This document shows, piece by piece, positions 1 to 8,588 of a stretch of 64,000 nt of DNA. The position numbers were made by a program, and so were the translations under genes. The notes under the pieces are model-generated. The model did not search any database. It was not told the DNA's origin and worked only from the letters and a program-made list of their open reading frames with translations. Origin of the DNA: Bacteroidota bacterium (GTDB lineage: Bacteria; Bacteroidota; Bacteroidia; B-17B0; Aurantibacillaceae); NCBI GenBank assembly GCA_018267825.1, contig JAFDXR010000013.1, positions 202,275 through 266,274 on the forward strand, read 5' to 3'. Each line of letters begins with the position of its first letter. Positions within the stretch are counted from its first letter, which is position 1.

Positions 1-3000
1 CACTCTGCATGGCTGTACAACCGGTAAGCAGATCCGTGATGGATAATGTATAGGTACCTGCAGCATCTACAGAAACAACAGAATTTGTTGTTGATGTCAG
101 AATATTTCCACCGGTTGTTGTCCAGTTATATGAGTAATTAGGTCCTGAGTCAGAATTTGATCCGTCGAGTGTAATCGTTGGACTGCTGCAGGTAATATTT
201 GCCGGCGGCACGATTGTATCTTTAGGATATGGTGCTACAATAATCGGGAACAGGAACTGTTTGGTGCAACCGCCACTTGTAATGTATACGTTGTATGAGG
301 AAGATGCACCCACTGTATCGACAATTGTACTGGATGTTGATGTAACCGGGGTCCAGGAATATGTATAGGTTCCTGTTCCACCTCCAGGTGTAATAGCAAT
401 AGTAAATGAAGAGTTCACACACACCGTATCATTTGGTATGAATGTCGGTGAAGCGGTAATCGGGTTAGCCGATACACTTCCGGACACTGCACTCAATGCG
501 CTTGGTGTACAACCCGGGATAACAGACTGAACATATACTGTATAAGCACCTCCAGCTGTTCCTATATACTGGCTGTAGTTTAATGAGTTGCTCGATTGAA
601 CCAGGGTTGTTCCACCCGGATCCGAATACCAGTTGTATGTAGTGGCACCGGCAACAGGATTTGCCCCCACCTGAACCTGGCCAATATCGCAGGCAGAACC
701 CGGAATAACTGTTGGTGCAGGCACTACTGTAGGACTCACAACAACCGGTGTAAGTGTACTTGTACAGCCACCTGAATTTGTACTGCTTACATAAACGGTA
801 TAGTTAGATGACACAGGGCTCAGAGAGTAAGTACTTCCTGTTGCTAGCAATGTTCCGGAAGCCGGAGCATTATACCACTCGAAGGTTACGCCGGCCGGTG
901 CTGTTGCACTGAATGTTGTAACACCTCCAACACATGCCGCGGTAGCCGAAGCTGTCGGCGAAGCCGGAATCGGATTCACTGTAATGGTTGTTGTAACCGG
1001 CAATAATGCACCGCAACAGTTTGAATTCAGGTTCAGCGTTACAGTATATGTAATAGGTGTTGAGCCTGTGTTGTCGAATGTAATAGATGTAGAACCCGAC
1101 GTTGCAGCAGCTACAGTTGCAGTAGCCGGTGAAACTGACCAGCTGTATAATAAACCTGATGTTCCGATTGCAGTACTTGCAAAGTTCGCCGTTCCGGGAC
1201 AGATAACTGCAGCCGAGGCAACGATAGATCCCGTACTTGGAGGGTTTACAATGATATTATTGAAATCCGTGTAGTTATTGGCATTCATCACAATGGTTTT
1301 ACGACCCAGTGTTGAATAAATGGTTGTTGCTGGCGAACCGGAACCGGATGCAGGTGCTGCACCTGTACCAAAGGACGTCCAGCTTGGACTGGCCGCAGCT
1401 GTATTGTGATCGATCGATACGTTTGTACAGGCCTTGTTATCGACTGTGATAACAGGTTGTGCCAACATGTTCAATGTTGAGTTTGTAACGAGCGCACTAC
1501 CACCAACCAGTTTAACCTGGTTAGCAATACCGGCTCCTCCGGCTCCTCCGGCTGCACCGTTACCACCGTTACCCCCATTTCCACCTTTACCTCCATTACC
1601 TACGTTTGCAGATGCATTACAGGCATTACCGCAACCACCATAAGTTGCATTGGATGCGCTTGCACCACCAGCTCCTCCGGCTCCTCCGGCTCCACCGGTT
1701 CCTCCGGCTCCACCGGCACCAGCTAAACCATTGACAATCTGGCAATCAACAACATATCCATTAGCACCATTGTTATAAATAAAAATTCCGTAGGTTGCTC
1801 CGCCACCGGCTCCGCCGATACCACCGGCTCCACCCTGGCCACCACCACCACCACCGGCTCCGCCGGCACTGGTACCATAAGAAGGGCTACAGCTGGATGT
1901 ATTACCACTTGGGTTGATACCAGCTCCGCCGCCGCCGCCACCACCACCACCGGCACCACCGAAACCATCAGAACCATTACCACCATTACCTGGCAGCCAG
2001 TATCCTGTAGCATCGCTACCAACACCGGTTGTTCCAACAGTTGCTCCATTGGCACCATTTGCGCCGGCAATACCATTTGTACCATTGGTTGAAGCAGAGA
2101 ACCCACAACCTGAAGATGTATTTGCTAATCCGCTACCACCGTTAGAGCCTGCGCCGAAACCTGTTCCGCCGCCTCCATTGGCACCGTTACCACCTTTTCC
2201 GCCGCCTGCACTGGCACTGGCGTTATACACACCTGTACCACCGCTCGCTCCACCACCACCGTCGCGTGCACTTCCGGGAGCTGTTCCGATCACACCAACA
2301 ATGGCAGCACCACTCACGTAGCTAACGGCTGCTCCGCCGTTACCACCGGTTGCTCCACCACCTTTTCCACCGGCTCCTGAAGTTCCTTTCGGAGAGCCTG
2401 TACCCGTACCACCATTCGGCGCACCGCTACCTGCTGTTCCCGCAGCACCCGGGGCACCTGCTGCACCTGCTGCGCCTGATCCGGCATTACCGGAATATAT
2501 ATAACAACGTGTAATATTATAATCGTGACAGCCGCTACCGAGATAAATTCCATAGTTACTGATTGATGTATTGGCAGCATTATCCGGCATATCAATACGA
2601 AGATCCTGTAAACGGAAATAACCCGCTGCCGGACTTACATTAATCGCAGTTAAACGGGGAGCCGCTGCTGTACCTTCAACGTTGGCCGTTGAACGGATAA
2701 TTCGTGTACCTTGAGCCGGAAACCCGCCCGTTGTTGCTTTTGCTGATGTTTTAAGTGTAAAACCTACATTATAACCACCTTCGATGGTTGAGTAACCACC
2801 AAGGTTCAATGGATTGGAAATAGGATAATCACCGATCTGCATTTTAATCACAACACTGTTGCAGGCAGCCATGGTAAGAGCGGTCTGAATATCGGTTGGA
2901 GTGGATGGTGTAATACCATTGCCACCACCGGCTGGACTTACATAAATAATATTACAGGCCGGTGTTGCGGCGGGTGAAAGTATAGAGATGTTGGAAACGG

Positions 3001-4453
3001 CTGTATTACCAGGGCAACCTATTGGCGATGTAACAGAAACACTGTATGAACCAGCTCCGGCATTGGTAATGGTTGAACTGGATACCGCATTATCTGTTTG
3101 TGTGGCCGACCCGGTCCATGAATAGTTACAGTTCGTACAAGGCACCCCACCGATTGTGGCTGCCGCTACGATATTGGTAGTACCGCTGCATAACGAAGCA
3201 CTGCTTGGATTTACAGATACGAGTGGGGTCTGGCTTACCGTAATCGGAATGGAAGCCGACACGCTGCATCCGCCGAATGTTGCGGTAACTACGTATGTAT
3301 TGTTGGTTGTAGGGTTAACTACGACTGAGTTGGAACTTGAACTCACCGGAGACCAGGAATATACAACCCCTGTACTGTTACCTGGCACAGAAGCCGTAAG
3401 TGTGGAAGACCCACCGGCACAAACCAGGGTACTGGTTGCTGCGATGGTTACCGGAGAAAGGTATTGAAATGTAAATGACTGAACAGCCATAGCATTACCG
3501 CATTTATCAAGAATGGTATTACCATCTGTTCCGTTATTAATGGTTACGGTATAGATACCTGAGGTAAGACCTGCATTATTTATATTAACGGTAACATAGT
3601 TTGTATTTGAAGCGCCTGTCGAGCATAAATTTCCCACAGCACCTGTCACAGGTACAGAAACCGGTCCGGGACCTGTAATGGTAAAGTCGGAACCATTGGA
3701 TGCAATAGAGGCACAGGTTACAGGTTCCGAGAAATTCACATTAATGGAGTTTGCCGAACAAGGCAGGCTGTATGAAGTAATCGCAGGGGGGGTAACGTCA
3801 TAAATCTGGGCTGATCCGCCGAAGGTCAATGTATAACCGTTGCTGTTGTTGGAGAAGTTATCGATGATGAGAACAAAAGTCTGGCCGGCTGTTACGTTAA
3901 TACCGGGCATCGTTGGCGCCTGTGAAGCACTGTAAGAAAGGTTACCGGCCTGGGTAGGGAGTGTCAGACCTGTGCTTCCGTAGGTAGCAGAGTAGTTGCA
4001 ACGTACCGGCGTTGCAGAAGGTACACCGGTACAACCGATTGTTGTTATATCATACAACGCAAAATCGTAGTCATTGGCAGTATTGAGTAGAAACGTGAAT
4101 GTCCCTGAGTTTTGTACGGTAAATACGTACCATACCGAGTTAGACTCCTGAATCATGAGGCAGGTTCCGTTAACCTCCTGGATTGTTCCGTGTCCGGTGT
4201 AGGAATTGGGCTGCGAATAGGTTTGCTGACACACCGGAATAGCGTTATCGCAATCCTGCTCAGGGCCTGTTACCATCAGGTGACTGGGCTTTGCCGCTCC
4301 CGGGGAAGACTGATACAGGTTTTGGAGATACGCCTTTGTCTGCAGCTCTTGAGCCGTTGGAAGCCTGCCTTGCTGGGCATCCATACGCGTTGCGAAAGCA
4401 AAACATGCTAAAAGGAGAAAAACAGACTGGAAACGGAGGAAAAAACGGTTCAT
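1..4453 (-). CDS. Giant secreted surface protein with beta-helix, glycine-rich insertions and Ig/PKD-like repeats (3' partial)
   Basis: The reading frame opens at an ATG at 4453 and stays open to the window edge, giving about 1484 visible residues; the C-terminus lies outside. Residues 1-26 form a signal peptide ending near RMDAQQ. Residues about 55-190 resemble the N-terminal jelly-roll found in many Bacteroidota T9SS cargo (CDNAIPVC then a long beta-rich stretch). Ig/PKD-like modules follow, and from about residue 500 a parallel beta-helix begins (IYVSPAGGGNGITPSTPTD). Long glycine/alanine-rich segments (about 653-885 and 912-978) interrupt the helix. From about residue 1040 Ig-like repeats run to the edge. 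By family knowledge such proteins usually end in a gliding-motility or T9SS sorting domain, which cannot be seen here. Role inferred: adhesin or cell-surface scaffold. No enzymatic motif was recognised. Confidence 0.85.
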   Translation of the reverse strand, partial: MNRFFLRFQSVFLLLACFAFATRMDAQQGRLPTAQELQTKAYLQNLYQSSPGAAKPSHLMVTGPEQDCDNAIPVCQQTYSQPNSYTGHGTIQEVNGTCLMIQESNSVWYVFTVQNSGTFTFLLNTANDYDFALYDITTIGCTGVPSATPVRCNYSATYGSTGLTLPTQAGNLSYSASQAPTMPGINVTAGQTFVLIIDNFSNNSNGYTLTFGGSAQIYDVTPPAITSYSLPCSANSINVNFSEPVTCASIASNGSDFTITGPGPVSVPVTGAVGNLCSTGASNTNYVTVNINNAGLTSGIYTVTINNGTDGNTILDKCGNAMAVQSFTFQYLSPVTIAATSTLVCAGGSSTLTASVPGNSTGVVYSWSPVSSSSNSVVVNPTTNNTYVVTATFGGCSVSASIPITVSQTPLVSVNPSSASLCSGTTNIVAAATIGGVPCTNCNYSWTGSATQTDNAVSSSTITNAGAGSYSVSVTSPIGCPGNTAVSNISILSPAATPACNIIYVSPAGGGNGITPSTPTDIQTALTMAACNSVVIKMQIGDYPISNPLNLGGYSTIEGGYNVGFTLKTSAKATTGGFPAQGTRIIRSTANVEGTAAAPRLTAINVSPAAGYFRLQDLRIDMPDNAANTSISNYGIYLGSGCHDYNITRCYIYSGNAGSGAAGAAGAPGAAGTAGSGAPNGGTGTGSPKGTSGAGGKGGGATGGNGGAAVSYVSGAAIVGVIGTAPGSARDGGGGASGGTGVYNASASAGGGKGGNGANGGGGTGFGAGSNGGSGLANTSSGCGFSASTNGTNGIAGANGANGATVGTTGVGSDATGYWLPGNGGNGSDGFGGAGGGGGGGGGAGINPSGNTSSCSPSYGTSAGGAGGGGGGQGGAGGIGGAGGGATYGIFIYNNGANGYVVDCQIVNGLAGAGGAGGTGGAGGAGGAGGASASNATYGGCGNACNASANVGNGGKGGNGGNGGNGAAGGAGGAGIANQVKLVGGSALVTNSTLNMLAQPVITVDNKACTNVSIDHNTAAASPSWTSFGTGAAPASGSGSPATTIYSTLGRKTIVMNANNYTDFNNIIVNPPSTGSIVASAAVICPGTANFASTAIGTSGLLYSWSVSPATATVAAATSGSTSITFDNTGSTPITYTVTLNLNSNCCGALLPVTTTITVNPIPASPTASATAACVGGVTTFSATAPAGVTFEWYNAPASGTLLATGSTYSLSPVSSNYTVYVSSTNSGGCTSTLTPVVVSPTVVPAPTVIPGSACDIGQVQVGANPVAGATTYNWYSDPGGTTLVQSSNSLNYSQYIGTAGGAYTVYVQSVIPGCTPSALSAVSGSVSANPITASPTFIPNDTVCVNSSFTIAITPGGGTGTYTYSWTPVTSTSSTIVDTVGASSSYNVYITSGGCTKQFLFPIIVAPYPKDTIVPPANITCSSPTITLDGSNSDSGPNYSYNWTTTGGNILTSTTNSVVSVDAAGTYTLSITDLLTGCTAMQS
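1520..2510 (-). repeat. Low-complexity glycine/alanine codon repeat inside the giant surface protein
   Basis: On the coding strand this segment is dominated by GGA/GGT/GGC and GCC codons, so the plus strand shows runs such as ctcctccggctcctccgg at about 1535-1552 and again near 1674-1700. It encodes GGX-type tripeptide runs (GGAGGAGG, GAAGAAGAPGAAG). Between about 1720 and 1795 a non-repetitive beta-helix rung (YGIFIYNNGANGYVVDCQI) interrupts the repeats. The repeat makes antisense frames look like long proline- or valine-rich ORFs. Confidence 0.8.
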
Positions 4454-4483
4454 AGAATAATGTTTTGGATATACTTCAACTAA

Positions 4484-4516
4484 CAAATTTATACTATTTT
4501 CTGAATAATTTTCCAA
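4484..4516 (-). promoter_or_regulatory. Putative promoter of the giant surface protein
   Basis: Read on the minus strand, TAAATTTG (4491-4484) matches the Bacteroidota -7 consensus TAnnTTTG. A TTG (4516-4514) lies 22 bp further upstream as a possible -33 element. The leader to the ATG at 4453 would be about 25-30 nt. The -33 triplet falls inside the inverted repeat at 4510-4528. Assigned by consensus match only. Confidence 0.5.
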
Positions 4517-4528
4517 TACTATTGGAAA
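4510..4528. repeat. Perfect 8-bp inverted repeat, operator-like
   Basis: TTTCCAAT-ACT-ATTGGAAA is a perfect dyad with a 3-nt centre. It covers the predicted -33 element of the surface-protein gene, a position typical of a repressor or activator site. It has no T-run, so a terminator is unlikely. Confidence 0.6.
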
Positions 4529-4558
4529 GCTAGACAAAATCGAGTGAATAAGCGCTTC

Positions 4559-4575
4559 CAATTATTGAATAATTG
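4559..4575. repeat. Perfect 8-bp AT-rich inverted repeat
   Basis: CAATTATT-G-AATAATTG, 30 bp upstream of the previous dyad, in the 219-bp gap between the surface protein and the TMTC-like gene. It could be a second regulator site or a weak AT-rich hairpin downstream of the TMTC-like gene. Otherwise I see nothing in this gap. Confidence 0.45.
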
Positions 4576-4672
4576 ATCGGTTTAGGGAACGGGAAATGAA
4601 CCCTGTTTTAGGGTATAATTACTAGTAAATGAATGAGTTATTGGCGATAGCCGGATAAAGCAAAAACACTTT

Positions 4673-6637
4673 CTAATGTATGTAGTTATAATTCAGATAA
4701 TAAGCCTCTTTCAGGGTATCGTTCAGGGCTTTGAATTTTTGCGTCAGAAACTCTCCCAGCTTACGATTAGGGTCTATTTTGAAGGCTTCTTCGAACATCC
4801 GGAGTCCTTCCTGTTCTCTGCCATCCATATATATAGAATTAGCGTATTGTGCTGAGAAATAATAATCGGCAGGAAATACTTCCAGGCCTCTTGCATAAGC
4901 CTTCTCTGCCAGCTTATGCTGCTTGAGTTCATTATACAATGCGCCAATGGCATCGTAAGATGTATACTGCTTTGGGTTCAACTCAATGGCTTTTCGGTAA
5001 AACAGGAATGCGGAATCGTAATTCTGTCGCATTTTACAGGTATTTCCCCAGTTTTCATAGGCCTGGGCATATTCCGGCTTAGCACGGATAGCAGCCTTGA
5101 AATAACGTTCTGCTTCCGTATAATTCTTATAGAATGTGAACAGGACTACTCCGCCATTATTGGCCGCCGAAAACATCGAACTATCCGCTCTCAGTGAAAT
5201 GGAATAATGCTTCAGTGCTTTTTCTGCATATTTTGTACCTTCCTGAGCTGTTTTGGCATTATTCATTTTTTCGAAATACTCGTTAGCCATCAAACTGTTT
5301 GCTTTGGCAGAGTGCTCGAGGTAAGCCACATCATGTTCAAATAATGTGAATTTATCGTGCCATTCGAGGTTACGTTTAAACACATAAACCATACATACAA
5401 GCCCTGCCAGGGAAACGTATAACCATGGTTTTGCGGTAAGCGTTTTAATTGAAATTTTGTCGAGATTGATTTTATCGAGGTACCTGATAAGAACCAGTCC
5501 AAGCATCAGGCAAAAACCAAAGGAAGCAGTAAAAGCAAGGCGTTCGCCCACAACTCCAGCTACCGGTGTCATGACATTCAAAAACGGAAAAATACATCCC
5601 AGAAACAGCAATAAAGCATACAAAAAATACCGGCTCCGTGTTTTCACGTAGTACCATACCGTAGAGCCCAGAAAACCCAGTGCTACCAACAAATTAAGAC
5701 CAAATCCGGATTTATAGTCGAGCATACTTTCGCCATAGTAGAACCTGAGCGGATACGGTAATAACAACATCTTTACATAAAAACCAAGCGTTTTTATACC
5801 AATCATGATTTTCTCGGTGAATGATATGTTCTCTGTATACATGAAGTTTTCGAAATGGTAAAAATGCCGGACCATTTTCTCGGTGATCAATTTTTTACGC
5901 AGCAGAGCATAGCATAAATACATAATGAATAATCCGACAAACAAAACGCCCCATTTTTTCCAATCTGTTTTTCGAAAGAACAAAAGAGACATCGGAATGG
6001 CAAATACATAAACGACAGCTGTACGCTTAGACAGTACCCCGACAAATAGCGCCAGAATAAGAACAACCAGGTGTTTCCAGCGTCCTGTATCGAATAGCAA
6101 AAAAGAATGTCGAAGCGCTATCATCGCAAAGAAAAAAGCCATAAGCTCATCGCGTGACTTAAGGCTACTGACCACCTCGGTATGCAACGGATGAATAAGA
6201 AACAGCAGAGAACACAAAAAAGCCAGGGGCTTTGCATACGCCTGGCCAACAAACATGAGTTGAATGCACTGGTATATAAGCCAGATGCAACCCAGGTAAA
6301 AAAGAATATTTATAAAGTGACTGACAGCAGGGTTTTGCCCGAAGATTCCGTATTCTATAGCGAAAGATGTGGTTACAATCGGGCGGTAATCAAAGGAACC
6401 TTCACCATCGTGAGCATACCTGCTGGTCCATATTTTGGGAATTTTACTAAATCCCTTTGATACCAAAGGATTGCTGGGTGTGTAAGCCTTGCCTTTTTCA
6501 GGAAAATTGACAACAGTAACAAAGTCATCGTCGAGAGCATATTTATTATTGATTGTATTTCCATAAAACAGAAAAACGGCAATCAAAAAGACGAAAAATA
6601 TGTTCCTTTCACTGGTATTTTGAAAAACTTTGACCAT
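4673..6637 (-). CDS. TMTC/GT-C-like multispanning membrane protein with C-terminal TPRs
   Basis: 654 aa. About ten hydrophobic helices occupy residues 12-430, and roughly five TPR units follow (about 455-640, for example NYTEAERYFKAAIRAKPEYA). The acidic motif YALDDDFV (Asp36-38) sits in the first outer loop, where GT-C glycosyltransferases carry their catalytic or metal-binding Asp. By family knowledge, TMTC-type proteins combine a GT-C membrane part with TPRs and transfer sugars from polyprenyl-phosphate donors; many bacterial relatives are annotated only as TPR proteins. Substrate unknown. The ATG directly abuts the T-tract of the upstream hairpin at 6644-6666. No later Met is available before the first membrane helix, so this start is kept. 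Confidence 0.7.
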   Translation of the reverse strand: MVKVFQNTSERNIFFVFLIAVFLFYGNTINNKYALDDDFVTVVNFPEKGKAYTPSNPLVSKGFSKIPKIWTSRYAHDGEGSFDYRPIVTTSFAIEYGIFGQNPAVSHFINILFYLGCIWLIYQCIQLMFVGQAYAKPLAFLCSLLFLIHPLHTEVVSSLKSRDELMAFFFAMIALRHSFLLFDTGRWKHLVVLILALFVGVLSKRTAVVYVFAIPMSLLFFRKTDWKKWGVLFVGLFIMYLCYALLRKKLITEKMVRHFYHFENFMYTENISFTEKIMIGIKTLGFYVKMLLLPYPLRFYYGESMLDYKSGFGLNLLVALGFLGSTVWYYVKTRSRYFLYALLLFLGCIFPFLNVMTPVAGVVGERLAFTASFGFCLMLGLVLIRYLDKINLDKISIKTLTAKPWLYVSLAGLVCMVYVFKRNLEWHDKFTLFEHDVAYLEHSAKANSLMANEYFEKMNNAKTAQEGTKYAEKALKHYSISLRADSSMFSAANNGGVVLFTFYKNYTEAERYFKAAIRAKPEYAQAYENWGNTCKMRQNYDSAFLFYRKAIELNPKQYTSYDAIGALYNELKQHKLAEKAYARGLEVFPADYYFSAQYANSIYMDGREQEGLRMFEEAFKIDPNRKLGEFLTQKFKALNDTLKEAYYLNYNYIH

Positions 6638-6666
6638 AAAAAAAGCGCCTATATGATATAAGCGCT
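6638..6666 (-). terminator. Rho-independent terminator after the 128-aa secreted protein gene
   Basis: The near-perfect palindrome AGCGCCTATAT-G-ATATAAGCGCT (6644-6666, one mismatch) is followed on the minus strand by seven T residues (6644-6638). It lies 25 bp after the stop of the upstream gene and ends exactly at the start codon of the next gene. Confidence 0.75.
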
Positions 6667-6691
6667 CTAAATATACTAATTTTTAAAATCG

Positions 6692-7078
6692 TTATTTATT
6701 TTTTTCCAGCCATTCACGCGGTGCTTTTGTAACACCATTGGCAGTAATCGAGGTAATTCCATATTTCAAAGCAAGAGCTACATAATATTGTTTATTGTGC
6801 ATCTCTTTCATTTTGATTTTGGCATTGTAGTTACCGTTTGCATCTTTACCAAGATCTTCGCAGGAAGCAACATCAGGATTGCTTCTCAACTTCTGATAGA
6901 AAGCAATCGCCTCATTTTGATTACTGAAACCACTGAAAGCCGAATTGATCTCTGTTTTAGTTTTCAATCCACCATTTGCAATATCGTCTTTAATAGTCCA
7001 GCTCAAGTTGGTTTGGGCAAACGATCTTCCTGATAAAAGCATCAGTGCAAAAATAGCTATTGATAAAATTTTTTTCAT
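6692..7078 (-). CDS. Small secreted protein of unknown function
   Basis: 128 aa with a clear signal peptide (MKKILSIAIFALMLLSGRSFA, cleavage near residue 21). The mature part has the alternating pattern beta-alpha-beta-beta-alpha-beta that would fit a small ferredoxin-like or HMA-like domain (helix around NEAIAFYQKLR, strand around NYNAKIKMKEM). This fold guess is inference, and no metal-binding CxxC is present. A single Cys (SCEDL) remains after processing. It is followed by a strong terminator and so is probably transcribed alone. I do not recognise the family. Confidence 0.7.
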   Translation of the reverse strand: MKKILSIAIFALMLLSGRSFAQTNLSWTIKDDIANGGLKTKTEINSAFSGFSNQNEAIAFYQKLRSNPDVASCEDLGKDANGNYNAKIKMKEMHNKQYYVALALKYGITSITANGVTKAPREWLEKNK

Positions 7079-7329
7079 GGTAATGATTAGTTAGTTGTTT
7101 ATGAGATGCTAAAATAACCAATCTCATTTGAATTACCAATAAAAAAAGCCCTGATTTTTTCTTAATTAGTGAACTAAACGCCGGAGCGAGTAACCACAAA
7201 TAAAATCCAAGTGGACTTGATGAAGCCTTGAAGGTGTATCGCATTACAAATTGGCTTTCCAAACACCCTTATACTTTTCTTCTGAAAAACCAATTAAATA
7301 TTATATTTGTGATATAAAGAGTTCTTGAC
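7079..7329. other. 251-bp divergent intergenic region
   Basis: Separates the leftward secreted-protein gene from the rightward acyl/sulfo locus. It holds one clear plus-strand -7 box (7302-7309). No convincing minus-strand -7 box, RNA gene or long repeat was seen. Confidence 0.5.
7302..7309 (+). promoter_or_regulatory. -7 box for the ketosynthase operon
   Basis: TATATTTG matches TAnnTTTG exactly and lies 20 nt before the GTG start at 7330. A TCTG at 7281-7284 is a weak candidate for the -33 element. Confidence 0.55.
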
Positions 7330-8340
7330 GTGAAAGCCTACATACAAGCCATTAGTTACCACTTACCGGAGCGGGTATTCACAAATGATGATTTTTTTTC
7401 GTTATTCCCGGAATCCTTAAATCACAAAAGTAACCTGAAAAAAATAGGCATATCGGAGCGGCGTATTGCTGCCCCGGATGAAACGGCGTCTGATCTTGCA
7501 GTGAAAGCCGCGGAGAAATTATTTGCAGAACATCAAATAAGCCCGCTGCACGTAGACTTTATACTTTTCTGTGCTCAGGAGTTTGACTATTATACACCCA
7601 CTACAGCCTGTATTATTCAATCGAGGCTTAACATTCCTACTCACTGTGGAGCTATGGACTTTAATCAGGGATGTACTGGTTATGTGTATGGATTAAGTCT
7701 GGCCAAAGGCTTCATTGAATCCATGGCATGCCGTAATGTACTTTTGCTGACCGCTTCAACGGTAACACGGAAATTTCACCCACGCGACAGAAGCTCCAGG
7801 TTTTTGTTTGGGGATGGTGCCGCTGCTACCCTTATCTGTACCCGTGAAAAACAAGGGATCGGTCAGTTTGTTTTCGGAACAGACGGGAGCCGTGCCGACC
7901 GGATTATTATCCGGGACGGAGGCGCCAGGAACCCGATTACCGAAGCGTCGTTTGTGGATATTAGCGATGAATTCGGCAACACCACTAATCAGGCTTCCCT
8001 TTACATGAACGGTGCGGCTATTTTCAACTTCGGGCTGAAAACCGTGCCCACTGTCATTACAGAAACATTACTGAAAAACAACAAATCGATGGAGGATATT
8101 GATATGTTTGTGTTTCACCAGGCGAACCTCTTCCTGATCCAAACGATTGCAAAAAAAATGAATATACCCGATCAAAAAATTTTTAACTTTGTTGAAACCG
8201 TTGGAAATACTGTATCTTCAACAATCCCCATTGTACTGGCGGAGGGTCTGAAGTGCGGAAAGATCAGGCAGGGATATACTGTTCTTGTTTGCGGTTTCGG
8301 AACAGGGCTTTCATGGGCCGCAACCTGTATTGAATTGTAA
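7330..8340 (+). CDS. 3-oxoacyl-ACP synthase III-like ketosynthase (KAS III), first copy
   Basis: 336 aa with the full KAS III catalytic triad: Cys115 in FNQGCTGYVYG, His263 in VFHQAN, and Asn293 in VGNTVSS. KAS III enzymes condense a short acyl-CoA starter with malonyl-ACP. The start is a GTG, chosen because it gives the normal family N-terminus and sits 20 nt after a -7 box. The gene leads a tight operon with an ACP, a second KAS III and an SDR, which points to a dedicated short-chain acyl pathway rather than housekeeping fatty-acid synthesis. The exact chain product is unknown. Confidence 0.9.
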   Translation: MKAYIQAISYHLPERVFTNDDFFSLFPESLNHKSNLKKIGISERRIAAPDETASDLAVKAAEKLFAEHQISPLHVDFILFCAQEFDYYTPTTACIIQSRLNIPTHCGAMDFNQGCTGYVYGLSLAKGFIESMACRNVLLLTASTVTRKFHPRDRSSRFLFGDGAAATLICTREKQGIGQFVFGTDGSRADRIIIRDGGARNPITEASFVDISDEFGNTTNQASLYMNGAAIFNFGLKTVPTVITETLLKNNKSMEDIDMFVFHQANLFLIQTIAKKMNIPDQKIFNFVETVGNTVSSTIPIVLAEGLKCGKIRQGYTVLVCGFGTGLSWAATCIEL

Positions 8341-8351
8341 ACCTATTGACT

Positions 8352-8588
8352 ATGATGACACTGGAAGAATTTACCGTAAACCTCGAAAAAGAATTTGAAG
8401 GAGTGGAACCCGGATCATTTACACCTGACACCCACTATCGCGACATAAAAAACTGGAGCTCTATATATGCGCTTATTGTTGTGGCGTTTGTTGATCTTAA
8501 TTTCAATGTTATTCTGAATGCTACTGATCTTCGTAGCACTAATACCATTCGTGAATTGTATGACTTAGCCGTGCAAAAACATGTTTAA
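8352..8588 (+). CDS. Dedicated acyl carrier protein with atypical WSSI attachment site
   Basis: 78 aa from the ATG at 8352 (a TTG six bases earlier or the ATG at 8355 are alternatives). The four-helix ACP pattern is clear. The phosphopantetheine serine should be Ser37 in NWSSIYAL, where most ACPs have DSL; the usual Asp is Ser here. By family knowledge the Ser receives 4'-phosphopantetheine from a holo-ACP synthase. It lies 11 nt after the first KAS III and overlaps the second by 8 nt, so it almost certainly carries their product. It is not the main fatty-acid ACP, which normally sits beside fabF. Confidence 0.85.
   Translation: MMTLEEFTVNLEKEFEGVEPGSFTPDTHYRDIKNWSSIYALIVVAFVDLNFNVILNATDLRSTNTIRELYDLAVQKHV

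Noticed and set aside
1530-1720. Possible CRISPR or tandem-repeat array
   Set aside because: Repeats are short triplet-based coding repeats in phase with glycine codons, with no spacers of even length.
1723-2106. Val/Met-rich 127-aa minus-strand ORF, and its neighbour at 2314-2595
   Set aside because: Both lie in the wrong frame of the same glycine repeat; the true frame is open from 4453 to the window edge.
1914-2321. Proline-rich 135-aa plus-strand ORF
   Set aside because: It is the antisense of the glycine codons (GGN read as CCN) of the giant surface protein; composition reflects that repeat only.
7079-7329. RNA gene or riboswitch in the divergent gap
   Set aside because: No conserved helix or expression platform could be recognised by eye.
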